Source: an uncultured Lachnospiraceae bacterium (GTDB lineage: Bacteria; Bacillota; Clostridia; Lachnospirales; Lachnospiraceae). Taken from it: a stretch of DNA of 64,000 bases. This document shows positions 55,006 through 63,222 of the stretch, one piece after another. Numbering within the stretch: the first letter of the stretch is position 1; each line of letters opens with the position of its first letter. The stretch lies in assembly GCA_910583965.1 (NCBI GenBank), contig CAJUAE010000002.1, forward strand, positions 1 through 64,000. Direction: 5' to 3'. Below the pieces are notes generated by a model. It did not search any database and was not told where the DNA came from. It worked only from the letters and a program-made list of their open reading frames with translations. The translations under genes and the position numbers were made by a program.

Positions 55006-55648
55006 AGAACGATACAAACAGGCGTTTTCTGCACTTCCGTCCTCCCAACAATTTCATTTGGAGGAAGCAGAAATGACACAGATTCATAAAAAACACAAAA
55101 AAAATATAACAGTTGCCGCAGCAATTGCATGTGCAGTTATTATTGGCGGCTCTGGAACCGTATACGCTGCAGATATTGGCGGTATTCAAGAAAAGATTTC
55201 TGTATGGCTTTATGGAAAACAGACCGAGGTAGATGTCACCGAAAATGAGAATGGCGGATACATCTTTTTCTATGATCGCGGAAATGGAACAGAAGAAATG
55301 TCTGCTTATGGCGGTGTCAACATTGATCCAAACGGCAGTCAGACTTGGCTAACTGCTGATCAACTTGCCACGACCATCAGTGCGTCTGCCAGTATCGAAA
55401 AAGACGCGGACGGCAAAGTATGGATCTATTATTATGACCAGAAACAAGATATAACAGATCTGTTTGACAAAAATGGTATTTGCCAAATCACAATGACACA
55501 TGAAGGGAAAAGCATCTTTCTGACTATCTCTGAAAATGAATACGGTGGATATTCTTTGACACAGACTGATGACACCCCAGAGACTTCTACAAGCACCACG
55601 ACGACGACTACCACCACCACTACAAATATTATCACCACAGAGGACTAA
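54992..55648 (+). CDS. Membrane protein, probable anti-sigma factor, with poly-Thr tail
   Basis: A 218-residue single-pass protein. Residues 1-42 are cytosolic and charged (ERYKQAFSALPSSQQFHLEE), residues about 46-66 form one helix (NITVAAAIACAVIIGGSG), and the extracytoplasmic part (about 70-185) is beta-rich with GIQEKISVWLYGKQTEVDV, a phrase typical of clostridial membrane anti-sigma proteins. The C-terminus is an almost pure Thr/Ser stretch (about 190-212) encoded by repetitive ACN codons, prone to slippage. No zinc-binding HxxxCxxC motif is present. The coupling with the sigma gene supports the role, but it is inferred. Confidence 0.68.
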   Translation: MMTNKERYKQAFSALPSSQQFHLEEAEMTQIHKKHKKNITVAAAIACAVIIGGSGTVYAADIGGIQEKISVWLYGKQTEVDVTENENGGYIFFYDRGNGTEEMSAYGGVNIDPNGSQTWLTADQLATTISASASIEKDADGKVWIYYYDQKQDITDLFDKNGICQITMTHEGKSIFLTISENEYGGYSLTQTDDTPETSTSTTTTTTTTTTNIITTED

Positions 55649-55650
55649 TT

Positions 55651-55692
55651 TAGAATCGAGTAGGGAAGATAAACCTTCCCTACTCGATTCTA
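55651..55692. terminator. Bidirectional terminator, 18-bp perfect stem
   Basis: TAGAATCGAGTAGGGAAG pairs perfectly with its complement across a 6-nt loop. It lies between convergent genes and includes the stop codon of the TPM-domain gene. It is the longest member of the recurrent AATCGAGTAGGGAA hairpin module. Confidence 0.82.
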
Positions 55693-56496
55693 AAATTTTC
55701 CACCCCCACCACCATGTGTCCTGCCAGAGGAAGAAGTATGTGTTTGGGAGCCTCCTTTAGAGCTGCTCTCTTTCTGTCGTACTTTACGGTCAACATGAGA
55801 ATACAAAAACAAGTCTCTAGCCTCTGTAACATTCATACTTCCACTTTTTATATATGTAGATGCGGCTGACTGAAATCGCACAGATTTCATGCCTGCGCGC
55901 ATTGTCATTGCAACAATAACTGCAATAATCAGTCCAATAATAAGGGATCTAATTAAATTATATCCAATAGAAAATGGTGCCTTGGGAAGTTCCCCAATAT
56001 CATAAGCTTCCCCTGTTCGCGCCTGTGCAATAAATTCATCACAAAGGCGTGCAAATTGGGTAAACGCCTTCTCATAATCACCGTCGCTTAACGCTGACAA
56101 AAACTGTTCTGATAAGTATGTTATTCCAGCGTCTGTAAAGGCTATAATACCATATCCGGCAGTAGAAATCCACCAATCTCTGTCCTCCATACTTATAAGA
56201 AGTAATACCCCATCTTTTTCCACGCCAAAACCATATCCATTTTCATCATAAAAATCATCAGCGTACACTGTAGGCGATTTTCCATCCAGAGTGTTTGTTG
56301 TGACAATAACAATATCCAATTGTTGTCTCTCACTAATTTCATCTAATATTGACAGAAGTCTATTCTCCTCTGATTCCGTCAAAAGATCCGCATAATCCAC
56401 AAGTCTTGAAGTTTTTGCTTCTGCGGCACAAACCACCATGCCAAAGGACAAACAAAAAATTGCAATCAGTAAAACAGCCCTAATTCTTTTTTTCAT
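55690..56496 (-). CDS. TPM domain membrane protein (YdjH-like)
   Basis: A 268-residue protein. It has a signal peptide (about residues 4-24), then a TPM/YgcG-type domain (about 28-155) with RLVDYADLLTESEENRLLSI, IVIVTTNTLDGKSPTVYADD and DENGYGFGVEKDGVLLLISM (in parts), a transmembrane helix (about 177-197) and a cytosolic tail with SSGRTHGGGGGKF, the Gly-rich end common in this family. The start at 56496 follows GGGAGA. It lies 17 bp downstream of the zinc-ribbon gene. In Bacillus subtilis ydjG, ydjH and ydjI sit behind the PspA homologue ydjF and relate to membrane stress; the comparison is by order and domain. Confidence 0.78.
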   Translation of the reverse strand: MKKRIRAVLLIAIFCLSFGMVVCAAEAKTSRLVDYADLLTESEENRLLSILDEISERQQLDIVIVTTNTLDGKSPTVYADDFYDENGYGFGVEKDGVLLLISMEDRDWWISTAGYGIIAFTDAGITYLSEQFLSALSDGDYEKAFTQFARLCDEFIAQARTGEAYDIGELPKAPFSIGYNLIRSLIIGLIIAVIVAMTMRAGMKSVRFQSAASTYIKSGSMNVTEARDLFLYSHVDRKVRQKESSSKGGSQTHTSSSGRTHGGGGGKF

Positions 56497-56513
56497 AACA
56501 GATCTCTCCCTTA

Positions 56514-57596
56514 TTATAGCCACAATAAATAGCTGATGCCAAAAGCTACGACACTAATAACGCCCCATAATCCAAACAGCCATCTGGCAAAAGCGCCATT
56601 GTCTACGGGCAGATCACCGACTAATTTTCCAGTTTGTCCATTCATTGCAAAAATGTATTTCTTATTTTTCCATGTCGTATTTAAAATCCACACTGGATAC
56701 AGCGCATATTTTGCGTGCCCATTGTGCAGACGGACACTTGTAGATTCTGGGATAACCGAAAGATAGCCCTGTACAGTTTTTGCAAAACTTTCCTGCGCGC
56801 TTTGCTTAATACGTTCATTTGCCCGCGCAACACTTTGCTTTGCATCTACATCATATTTATCTGCCAAATATCCAGCCAGATAGGCAGTTTGAAAATCCAC
56901 TGCATCAGAAAAGTCAAAAGGTTCTATAGACTCCATTAAATCATCTGGCATCTTGGAAGAACCATCTACCGGAACACGCTCAAAACCAATTGTTCCTCCA
57001 CGCATCACCGCATAATGGCTGGTCTGTGTATAATGATAGTTGCTGTCACTCCAACTGCGAACTCTTGTCGCCCTGTAGCGAATATTGGCCTCTGCCTGCG
57101 CATCAAACAGCCAAAATGGCACATAAATGCCCTTTACTTCATCAATATGATTTTGGTTTTTAAATACTTTTGGCAGAAAAGGTTTGTTTTTATAGTGTCT
57201 GTTTAATGCTTCTTTTGCCGCTTTTTTATCCAGCTTGAACGGAATCACATAATCAGGTTTTAATGCGCCGGAAAATTGCCCCATCATCACTACAGGATTT
57301 CCACAATAAGGGCAGGAAGTCGCCCCAGTATTCTCATCACCAACAATTTCTCCGCCGCAGGATTTGCAAATATATGTTCTTAAATTTTGCATCTCATCTT
57401 CCTGCCACTCAGAATTTGTTGAAACCTCCCAATCCATTTGATCTGCCTGTTCATTTTTCAATTCGTTGTCATATCCTGCCAGTGCTTCCATCTCAAATTC
57501 CGTATCACAGAAGGGACATTTCATTTTCTGTATTGAACTGTCAAAAGTAATTGCACCGCCACAGCAGGGACATTTATATTCCTTTAGTTGTGCCAT
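56514..57596 (-). CDS. Zinc-ribbon membrane protein (YdjG-like)
   Basis: A 360-residue protein with two N-terminal zinc ribbons: CPCCGG and CPFCD (residues about 9-31), then CKSCGGE and CPYCGNP (about 78-101). The middle (about 110-320) is a soluble domain with FKNQNHIDEVKGIYVPFWLF, KYALYPVWILNTTWKNKKYIFAMNG (in parts), and one C-terminal transmembrane helix (about 338-358). This layout is that of the YdjG group, often annotated as TFIIB-type zinc-ribbon protein. GGGAG precedes the ATG. It lies between the SPFH and TPM-domain genes in the same direction, so the three should form one transcription unit. Confidence 0.78.
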   Translation of the reverse strand: MAQLKEYKCPCCGGAITFDSSIQKMKCPFCDTEFEMEALAGYDNELKNEQADQMDWEVSTNSEWQEDEMQNLRTYICKSCGGEIVGDENTGATSCPYCGNPVVMMGQFSGALKPDYVIPFKLDKKAAKEALNRHYKNKPFLPKVFKNQNHIDEVKGIYVPFWLFDAQAEANIRYRATRVRSWSDSNYHYTQTSHYAVMRGGTIGFERVPVDGSSKMPDDLMESIEPFDFSDAVDFQTAYLAGYLADKYDVDAKQSVARANERIKQSAQESFAKTVQGYLSVIPESTSVRLHNGHAKYALYPVWILNTTWKNKKYIFAMNGQTGKLVGDLPVDNGAFARWLFGLWGVISVVAFGISYLLWL

Positions 57597-57654
57597 CTTT
57601 TCTTATCTCCCATTCGTCCGCTCTAGCGGACATTCTAACTAACAAATCTAGCGT

Positions 57655-57715
57655 AAAACTTAGCACTTCTGTGCAAAGCAGCCTTTGCTGCGAACAGCTA
57701 GAAGTACATCTTATA
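57655..57715. repeat. Short dispersed repeat, family 4 (copy 3, reversed)
   Basis: Contains GCAGCCTTTGCTGCGAACAG and AGAAGTAC, the reverse of the family 4 core. This copy is itself flanked by ACTTAGCACTTCT and AGAAGTACATCTTA, loosely complementary. It lies between the SPFH and zinc-ribbon genes. Confidence 0.5.
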
Positions 57716-57716
57716 G

Positions 57717-59027
57717 CTATCTTCTGTCACTCTCGTCAAAAACATCGCCGCATTCTGGACAGAATTTAGGAGGGTGCGCGGGATCTTCTGGCTCCCAGCC
57801 ACACTTGTCACAGCGATAAAGTGGTGTTCCTTCCGGCTTTTTTGCACCACAATTCTGACAAAATTTGCCCTTGTTCACAGTGCCGCAGGAACAGGTCCAC
57901 CCATTATTTTCAGGCTTTGGCGCTCCACATTCGGGACAAAATTTTCCTGTGGAAATAGCACCACAAGAACATTTCCAACTGTCAGAAGAAGCTGTCGGCG
58001 TCGCGGAAGCTGGTGCCTGCTGCTGTCCCATTGCAAACAAATTCTGCGCATTCATACCGCCTACATTCATCGCCATACCCATGCCCACAAAACCATTCAT
58101 TGCGCCCGCTGCATTTCCGGCGGCTGTGCGCATTGCATCCGCCTGTGCACCTGCTAGCGTAGCGCCTGCCATATTTGGATTCTGCAAAACAGCTGTGCGC
58201 TGAAGTTGCTTAATCATCTCAGCATCCTCTGGTGGCAAAGAAACAGAACCAAGCGCAATGCTAACCACTTTCAATCCGCGCAGTTTGCCCCATTTTGTGG
58301 AGAGCGCAGAGTTCATAGCCTCCTCCAATTCCGTATTGTGAGAAACAATTTGATTTGGACGCAGTTCCAGTTCAGATAGCCTGCCAAACGCAGGTTGCAG
58401 TGCACTGATAAATTCTGTTTTCAACTGCTTTTCAATCTCATCTCTCATATACACTTGTTCCACATTGCCACAAACTTTTGTGTAGAACAAGAGTGGATCT
58501 GCTATCATGTACGAATATACACCAGAACAGCGAATAGAAACATCCACATCAAGTCCAAGCCTAGAATCTACTACGCGGAATGGAATAGGATTTGGTGTGC
58601 CAAATTTATTGTCCATAATTTCCTTGACATTAAAATAATATACGCGTTGATCTTTTCCTGTATCACCGCCATAGGTAAAGCGTTTTCCTATTGTGCGGAA
58701 AGTATCTGCAATCCCTTTTCCAAGACTGCCAGAAAAGATACTTGGCTCTGTAGAGGAATCATATGTAAATTGCCCCGGTTCCGCGCAGACCTCAACAACT
58801 TTTCCCTGCTCCACAATAATCATACACTGCCCATCTGCCACAGCAATACCTGAACCGTTGGAAATAATATTGTCATTTCCCTTTGTATTGGAAGAACGGT
58901 TGCTAATACGCTTCTGCCCCTTTACTACCAACACATCTTGATCGAGTGCATCACAGTAAAAAAACTCTTTCCATTGATCGGCAAGTGTGCCGCCTGCTGC
59001 TCCCAATGCTGCTTTGATAAGTCCCAT
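57717..59027 (-). CDS. SPFH domain protein with C-terminal zinc ribbons (YdjI-like)
   Basis: A 436-residue cytosolic protein. The N-terminal part (about 1-270) is an SPFH/virion-core-like domain with EFFYCDALDQDVLVVKGQKR, YYFNVKEIMDNKFGTPNPIP and RCSGVYSYMIADPLLFYTKVCG (in parts). A Gly/Ala/Met-rich linker follows (about 285-335). Three zinc-ribbon-like modules end the protein: WKCSCGAISTGKFCPECGAP, WTCSCGTVNKGKFCQNCGAKK and YRCDKCGWEPEDPAHPPKFC (in parts). AAGGGG precedes the ATG. It is the first gene of the trio with the zinc-ribbon and TPM genes. In Bacillus a PspA homologue is linked to this trio; none is present here. Confidence 0.8.
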   Translation of the reverse strand: MGLIKAALGAAGGTLADQWKEFFYCDALDQDVLVVKGQKRISNRSSNTKGNDNIISNGSGIAVADGQCMIIVEQGKVVEVCAEPGQFTYDSSTEPSIFSGSLGKGIADTFRTIGKRFTYGGDTGKDQRVYYFNVKEIMDNKFGTPNPIPFRVVDSRLGLDVDVSIRCSGVYSYMIADPLLFYTKVCGNVEQVYMRDEIEKQLKTEFISALQPAFGRLSELELRPNQIVSHNTELEEAMNSALSTKWGKLRGLKVVSIALGSVSLPPEDAEMIKQLQRTAVLQNPNMAGATLAGAQADAMRTAAGNAAGAMNGFVGMGMAMNVGGMNAQNLFAMGQQQAPASATPTASSDSWKCSCGAISTGKFCPECGAPKPENNGWTCSCGTVNKGKFCQNCGAKKPEGTPLYRCDKCGWEPEDPAHPPKFCPECGDVFDESDRR

Positions 59028-59084
59028 AATAATACCCCTTTCCGCATACTTTCACATAATTTCTAAGTTTATTTTTTCCTATCC

Positions 59085-59093
59085 ATTATATCA
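59085..59093 (-). promoter_or_regulatory. Extended -10 promoter for the SPFH operon
   Basis: On the minus strand TGATATAAT (TGN plus TATAAT), about 57 bp before the ATG. No clear -35 box. Confidence 0.4.
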
Positions 59094-59232
59094 AGTCTTT
59101 CGCGTGACGCCTAGACACAATTACAAAAAATAAAAGATTTTGTATTTCCAATCAAGCAGGGAAAATTTATCTTTTTTACGCGCGATAAACGCGGATAGCT
59201 TTAGCAGCATAGTTCTTCTGTATAGATCTATG

Positions 59233-59325
59233 TAATCGAGTAGGAAAGGTTGCTTCCCCTACTCGCCGCGCAACCCGTGTGCCGCCTTAGCGGCTTGTTT
59301 CCTCTGCACAGGTCTGTGCATAAAA
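59233..59325. repeat. Dispersed 90-bp repeat, family 6 (copy 2) with terminator hairpin
   Basis: AATCGAGTAGGAAAGG...CTTCCCCTACTCG hairpin followed by CGCAACCCGTGTGCCGCCTTAGCGGC and TGCACAGGTCTGTGCA (read as pieces). Homologous to 18541-18640. It lies just after the ftsH stop codon. Confidence 0.6.
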
Positions 59326-59360
59326 ACAGCCACCCTTTATCATTTGGGTGGCTAAAATTA

Positions 59361-61163
59361 TTAAGCAAACAGCGCCTCAAATTCATCCCTGCCAATCTTC
59401 TCTTTCTCAAGAAGAAGATCCGCACAGGCATGCAATACCTTTTCATTTTTCAAGATAATATCTTTTGCCTTCTTATAACAGTCATCTACAATCGCCTTCA
59501 CTTCAATATCAATCTCACCAGCAACCGCCTCTGAATGACTTCTTGTGTGTGCCAAATCACGCCCAATAAATACTTCGTTGTCTTCCTCGTCATAATTGAT
59601 GACACCAATATTCTCTGAGAAACCGTATTTTGTTACCATTGCTCTTGCCACTTTCGTCGCCTTTTTAATATCGCTCGACGCACCAGTTGTCACATCATCA
59701 AAAATAATCTCCTCCGCAATACGTCCGCCAAGCGATACCATAATATCCTGCAACATTCTACCCTTTGTGTTAAACATCTCATCACGCTCTGGAAGTGGCA
59801 TTGTATAACCCGCAGCGCCAAGTCCTGTCGGTATAATCGAAACAGTATAGACAGGTCCCACATCAGGTAGTATATGAAACAAAATTGCATGTCCTGCCTC
59901 GTGGTAAGCTGTAATTTTCTTTTCTTTTTCTGAGATAATACGACTCTTTTTCTCTGCACCAATTCCAACTTTAATAAAAGACTTCTTAATGTCATCCTGT
60001 TTGATAAAAACACGGTTTTCCTTTGCAGCCTGAATCGCTGACTCATTCAAAAGATTTTCAAGGTCTGCACCAGTAAATCCTGCTGTTGTCTGTGCCACTT
60101 GCTTTAAGTCTACATCTTCAGAAAGCGGTTTATTTCTGGCATGTACATTTAGGATTTCTTCTCTGCCACCTACATCTGGCGGAGATACGGTAATCTTTCT
60201 ATCAAAGCGTCCTGGACGCAGAATTGCCGGGTCCAGAATATCGACGCGGTTTGTTGCCGCCATCACAATAATACCCTCGTTTGTGCCAAAACCATCCATC
60301 TCGACCAACATCTGATTCAAGGTTTGCTCACGCTCATCATGGCCACCGCCCATACCAGTACCACGGCGTCTTGCCACGGCGTCAATCTCGTCGATAAACA
60401 CAATGCAAGGCGCATTTTTCTTTGCCTCCGCAAAGAGATCACGCACCCTTGACGCACCAACACCGACAAACATTTCCACAAAGTCAGAACCCGATATGGA
60501 GAAAAAAGGTACATTCGCCTCGCCGGCAATCGCTTTTGCAAGCAATGTTTTACCAGTACCCGGTGCCCCTTCGAGCAACACACCCTTTGGAATCCTTGCC
60601 CCCACCTTTGTATATTTGCCTGGGTCCTTTAAAAAGTCTACAATTTCCTCAAGATCTTCTTTCTCCTCTTTTAAGCCCGCCACATCTTTTAATGTAACTT
60701 CTCCGCCAGTCATAAGACGCGCTCTGCTCTTTCCAAAATTCATCATCTTTCCACCGCTGTTCCCGACATTTTGGGCATTCATCATACTAAACATAAACAC
60801 CACAACAACCAATAACATCAGCAATGGCAAAAGTTCTGTGATAAACCAATTCTCCTGTGGCACATCTTTCACAATTGGCTCTATATTGTATCCCTTCACA
60901 ATCTCTTGTGCCTCAACAACATCAGATACATAGAGATTTCGTTGTTGGTTATCTTTTAATGTAATGCGCAGCATACCCGTTGGCACTTGCACATTAGGGT
61001 GAATTTCCACATCTACAACAAGACCTTCCTCCATCTCGGAAATCAATTGTCCCATTGTGTAGGATCCGCTGCTGCCACTGTTGGTACTTGCCCAAATCAA
61101 CACCAGCACTAATATCAGTATAAATATAAATGTTAAATTAATTCCTTTTGCACCTTTTCCCAA
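59361..61163 (-). CDS. ftsH: ATP-dependent zinc metalloprotease FtsH
   Basis: A 600-residue membrane protease that degrades misfolded and regulatory proteins. It has two N-terminal helices (about residues 8-27 and 109-128) with a small external domain between, AAA+ Walker [18 protein letters not shown] (about 198), Walker [10 protein letters not shown] (about 256), the second region of homology [20 protein letters not shown] (in part), and the zinc site HEAGHAIL (about 416) with a third ligand in the TTGASSDI region. The length is somewhat short at the C-terminus. The start is TTG at 61163, after GGGAGGA. The order spoIIE-tilS-hpt-ftsH is conserved across Firmicutes. Confidence 0.96.
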   Translation of the reverse strand: MGKGAKGINLTFIFILILVLVLIWASTNSGSSGSYTMGQLISEMEEGLVVDVEIHPNVQVPTGMLRITLKDNQQRNLYVSDVVEAQEIVKGYNIEPIVKDVPQENWFITELLPLLMLLVVVVFMFSMMNAQNVGNSGGKMMNFGKSRARLMTGGEVTLKDVAGLKEEKEDLEEIVDFLKDPGKYTKVGARIPKGVLLEGAPGTGKTLLAKAIAGEANVPFFSISGSDFVEMFVGVGASRVRDLFAEAKKNAPCIVFIDEIDAVARRRGTGMGGGHDEREQTLNQMLVEMDGFGTNEGIIVMAATNRVDILDPAILRPGRFDRKITVSPPDVGGREEILNVHARNKPLSEDVDLKQVAQTTAGFTGADLENLLNESAIQAAKENRVFIKQDDIKKSFIKVGIGAEKKSRIISEKEKKITAYHEAGHAILFHILPDVGPVYTVSIIPTGLGAAGYTMPLPERDEMFNTKGRMLQDIMVSLGGRIAEEIIFDDVTTGASSDIKKATKVARAMVTKYGFSENIGVINYDEEDNEVFIGRDLAHTRSHSEAVAGEIDIEVKAIVDDCYKKAKDIILKNEKVLHACADLLLEKEKIGRDEFEALFA

Positions 61164-61192
61164 TTTCTGTCTCCTCCCAGTCCCGTCGCTGC

Positions 61193-61723
61193 CTACTCTT
61201 TGTCAAATGTAACCACTCCAATGTACGGAAGGTTTCTGTAACGCTGATCATAGTCAAGACCATAACCTACCACAAATTTATCAGGTATCTCAAAGCCAGT
61301 GTAATCCACCTTCACATCAACTACACGCCGCTCTGGCTTGTCAAGAAGTGTACAGAGCTTCATGCTTTTTGGCCCACGCTGCTCCAATAGTTCCAACAGA
61401 TAGCTCAACGTTCTACCAGAATCCACAATGTCCTCCACGACAATCACATCCTTATCCTTTAACGGCTCATCAAGATCTTTTACAATCTTCACAATCCCGC
61501 TCGACTTCGTACTCCCGCCATAACTTGACACAGACATAAAATCCAGCGATACAGGAACTGTAATTCGCTTGGCAAGTTCACACATAAAAAAGCTGCCGCC
61601 CTTTAGCACGCACACTAAATGAACCTGCTTGCCTGCATAATCACGACTAATTTGTTCTCCGATTGCCTTTATCCTATCGTTTACCTCAACCTCTGTCAAC
61701 ATGACTTGAATCTTTTCAGCCAT
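61193..61723 (-). CDS. hpt: Hypoxanthine phosphoribosyltransferase
   Basis: A 176-residue enzyme that salvages hypoxanthine and guanine to IMP and GMP with PRPP. The PRPP-binding motif is [21 protein letters not shown] (Asp pair at about residue 100, cited in part), the pyrophosphate loop is [18 protein letters not shown], and the base-binding end is [27 protein letters not shown] precedes the ATG. It lies between tilS and ftsH, 29 bp before the latter, in the conserved operon. Length and motifs are normal. Confidence 0.95.
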   Translation of the reverse strand: MAEKIQVMLTEVEVNDRIKAIGEQISRDYAGKQVHLVCVLKGGSFFMCELAKRITVPVSLDFMSVSSYGGSTKSSGIVKIVKDLDEPLKDKDVIVVEDIVDSGRTLSYLLELLEQRGPKSMKLCTLLDKPERRVVDVKVDYTGFEIPDKFVVGYGLDYDQRYRNLPYIGVVTFDKE

Positions 61724-61774
61724 AATTCGGTCCTCCTTTGTTTAACATACACCCTGACAATACACAGAAAATTT

Positions 61775-63217
61775 TTAATATGAATCCTTCTCAAAAACAA
61801 CATGCAAAATCATCTTTGTGTGCTCGCTGACTTTATAATAATTGCTGATTCGCTCACCCACAATCCAAATGATATGTCTGTCATCTGCGAGAAGACATAT
61901 CTGATCCCGCTCTTTTTGCGGAATCTTGTGGTCAATAAAGTATGACTTAAGCGTCTTATGATGATTCATAGAATTTACTGTCAGATAATCCCCCGGCATA
62001 CGAGTTCTTATGACAATACTATTTTTTATTTTACCATAATCAAACCATTTCGTATACTTATTTTGCGGAATATTTTCAAAATCAATACCATTTTTTCCCA
62101 CAGGAATTATCTTTGCTCGCATCTTTTGATGTGCGCTAATAGAAAATACCAGTTCTTCTCCTGCCAAAAGTGCATCCTGTTGGGCAGAAGATAACACAAT
62201 TTCTGGCAAAACTATCTTCTGCACCATTTTTTGTGTCACACAGTCTGCAGAAACCTTGAATAGACAAACTCCAGTATAAGTGCGTTCTGCTCGCAACTGG
62301 TAAGGAAGCATCACTGTCTTTCCACACTGACTATTCATCAGTGCCTGCACCTGTCTAACATGCACTGCTTCCAAGTCCTTTCTACTGCCAGATGCCTGTG
62401 CAAGCGCCTCCAAAATCACCTCTCCCTGTATTGTGCTGTGAAGTTGCAAAAACCTTTCCTTATCAATATAAAAAACATCTTCCTCCACTTTGACACAGGC
62501 AGCAAATCCCTGTTTTGTAAGGTCTGCAATCAGCGCATACGCATCCTTTATCCGCCCACAAGCATTATGAATGTGCTCCACTGCTGCCGCATTAATTTGT
62601 TTTACTGCAGTATCCAGAATATGGTGCCGAATTATATTTCTTGAATAATTATCTTCCAAATTGGTGCTGTCTATACAATATGGTATGTTTCTTTCTTGTA
62701 AGAACGACTCAATCTCACTCCGCGATAGACACAATAAGGGTCGAATAATTTTATCGCGCACAGGTTGTATTCCTGTCAATCCTTTCAATGAAGTTCCCCG
62801 AAACAAGTGAAACAAAAACGTCTCACAACAGTCATTTTTATTGTGTGCGACAGCAATCTTTCCCTTTTCTGTGCCCAGCTCCTGTATAAATGCATTGTAG
62901 CGCACAATACGACCGGCTTCCTCTGTAGAAATATGGCGTTGTTGCGCAAGTGTTCTTACATCCTGTTCCACTAGGATAAAAGGTATTTGCGCTGCACTAC
63001 ATAATTTTCGCACATACGCTGCATCCTTTGAGGCATCTGTTCGTATCAAATGATTGACATGGACTACACGCAGCGCAAATGGAATCCGCTTGCGAAATTC
63101 AAGAAGCATCACAAGTAGGCAGACAGAGTCTGCCCCTCCTGACACGCCCGCCACAATGCAGTCGCCCTCCGCAATCATATGATGTTCCTCTACATATTGT
63201 AACACTTTATCGAACAT
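61775..63217 (-). CDS. tilS: tRNA(Ile)-lysidine synthetase
   Basis: A 480-residue PP-loop enzyme that changes C34 of the minor isoleucine tRNA to lysidine so that it reads AUA, an essential step. The PP-loop is VSGGADSVCLLVMLLE (about residue 25), followed by VHVNHLIRTDASKDAAYV and the tRNA-contacting AHNKNDCCETFLFHLFRG (about 115). The TilS substrate-binding and C-terminal domains follow, ending with MPGDYLTVNSMNHHKTLKSYFIDHKIP (cited through its KSYFIDHKIP end). GGGAGG is 14 nt before the ATG, within the end of spoIIE, which stops 5 bp upstream, so translation is likely coupled. Confidence 0.95.
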   Translation of the reverse strand: MFDKVLQYVEEHHMIAEGDCIVAGVSGGADSVCLLVMLLEFRKRIPFALRVVHVNHLIRTDASKDAAYVRKLCSAAQIPFILVEQDVRTLAQQRHISTEEAGRIVRYNAFIQELGTEKGKIAVAHNKNDCCETFLFHLFRGTSLKGLTGIQPVRDKIIRPLLCLSRSEIESFLQERNIPYCIDSTNLEDNYSRNIIRHHILDTAVKQINAAAVEHIHNACGRIKDAYALIADLTKQGFAACVKVEEDVFYIDKERFLQLHSTIQGEVILEALAQASGSRKDLEAVHVRQVQALMNSQCGKTVMLPYQLRAERTYTGVCLFKVSADCVTQKMVQKIVLPEIVLSSAQQDALLAGEELVFSISAHQKMRAKIIPVGKNGIDFENIPQNKYTKWFDYGKIKNSIVIRTRMPGDYLTVNSMNHHKTLKSYFIDHKIPQKERDQICLLADDRHIIWIVGERISNYYKVSEHTKMILHVVFEKDSY

Positions 63218-63222
63218 TTGTA

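Larger units (their letters stand above)
59028..59360. other. Intergenic region between ftsH end and SPFH gene
   Basis: This gap lies between the SPFH gene start and the ftsH stop (same strand, ftsH is upstream). It holds a possible promoter for the SPFH gene (59085-59093), an AATCAAGCAGGGAA hairpin half (about 59149), and the second copy of the 90-bp repeat (59233-59325). Confidence 0.5.
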
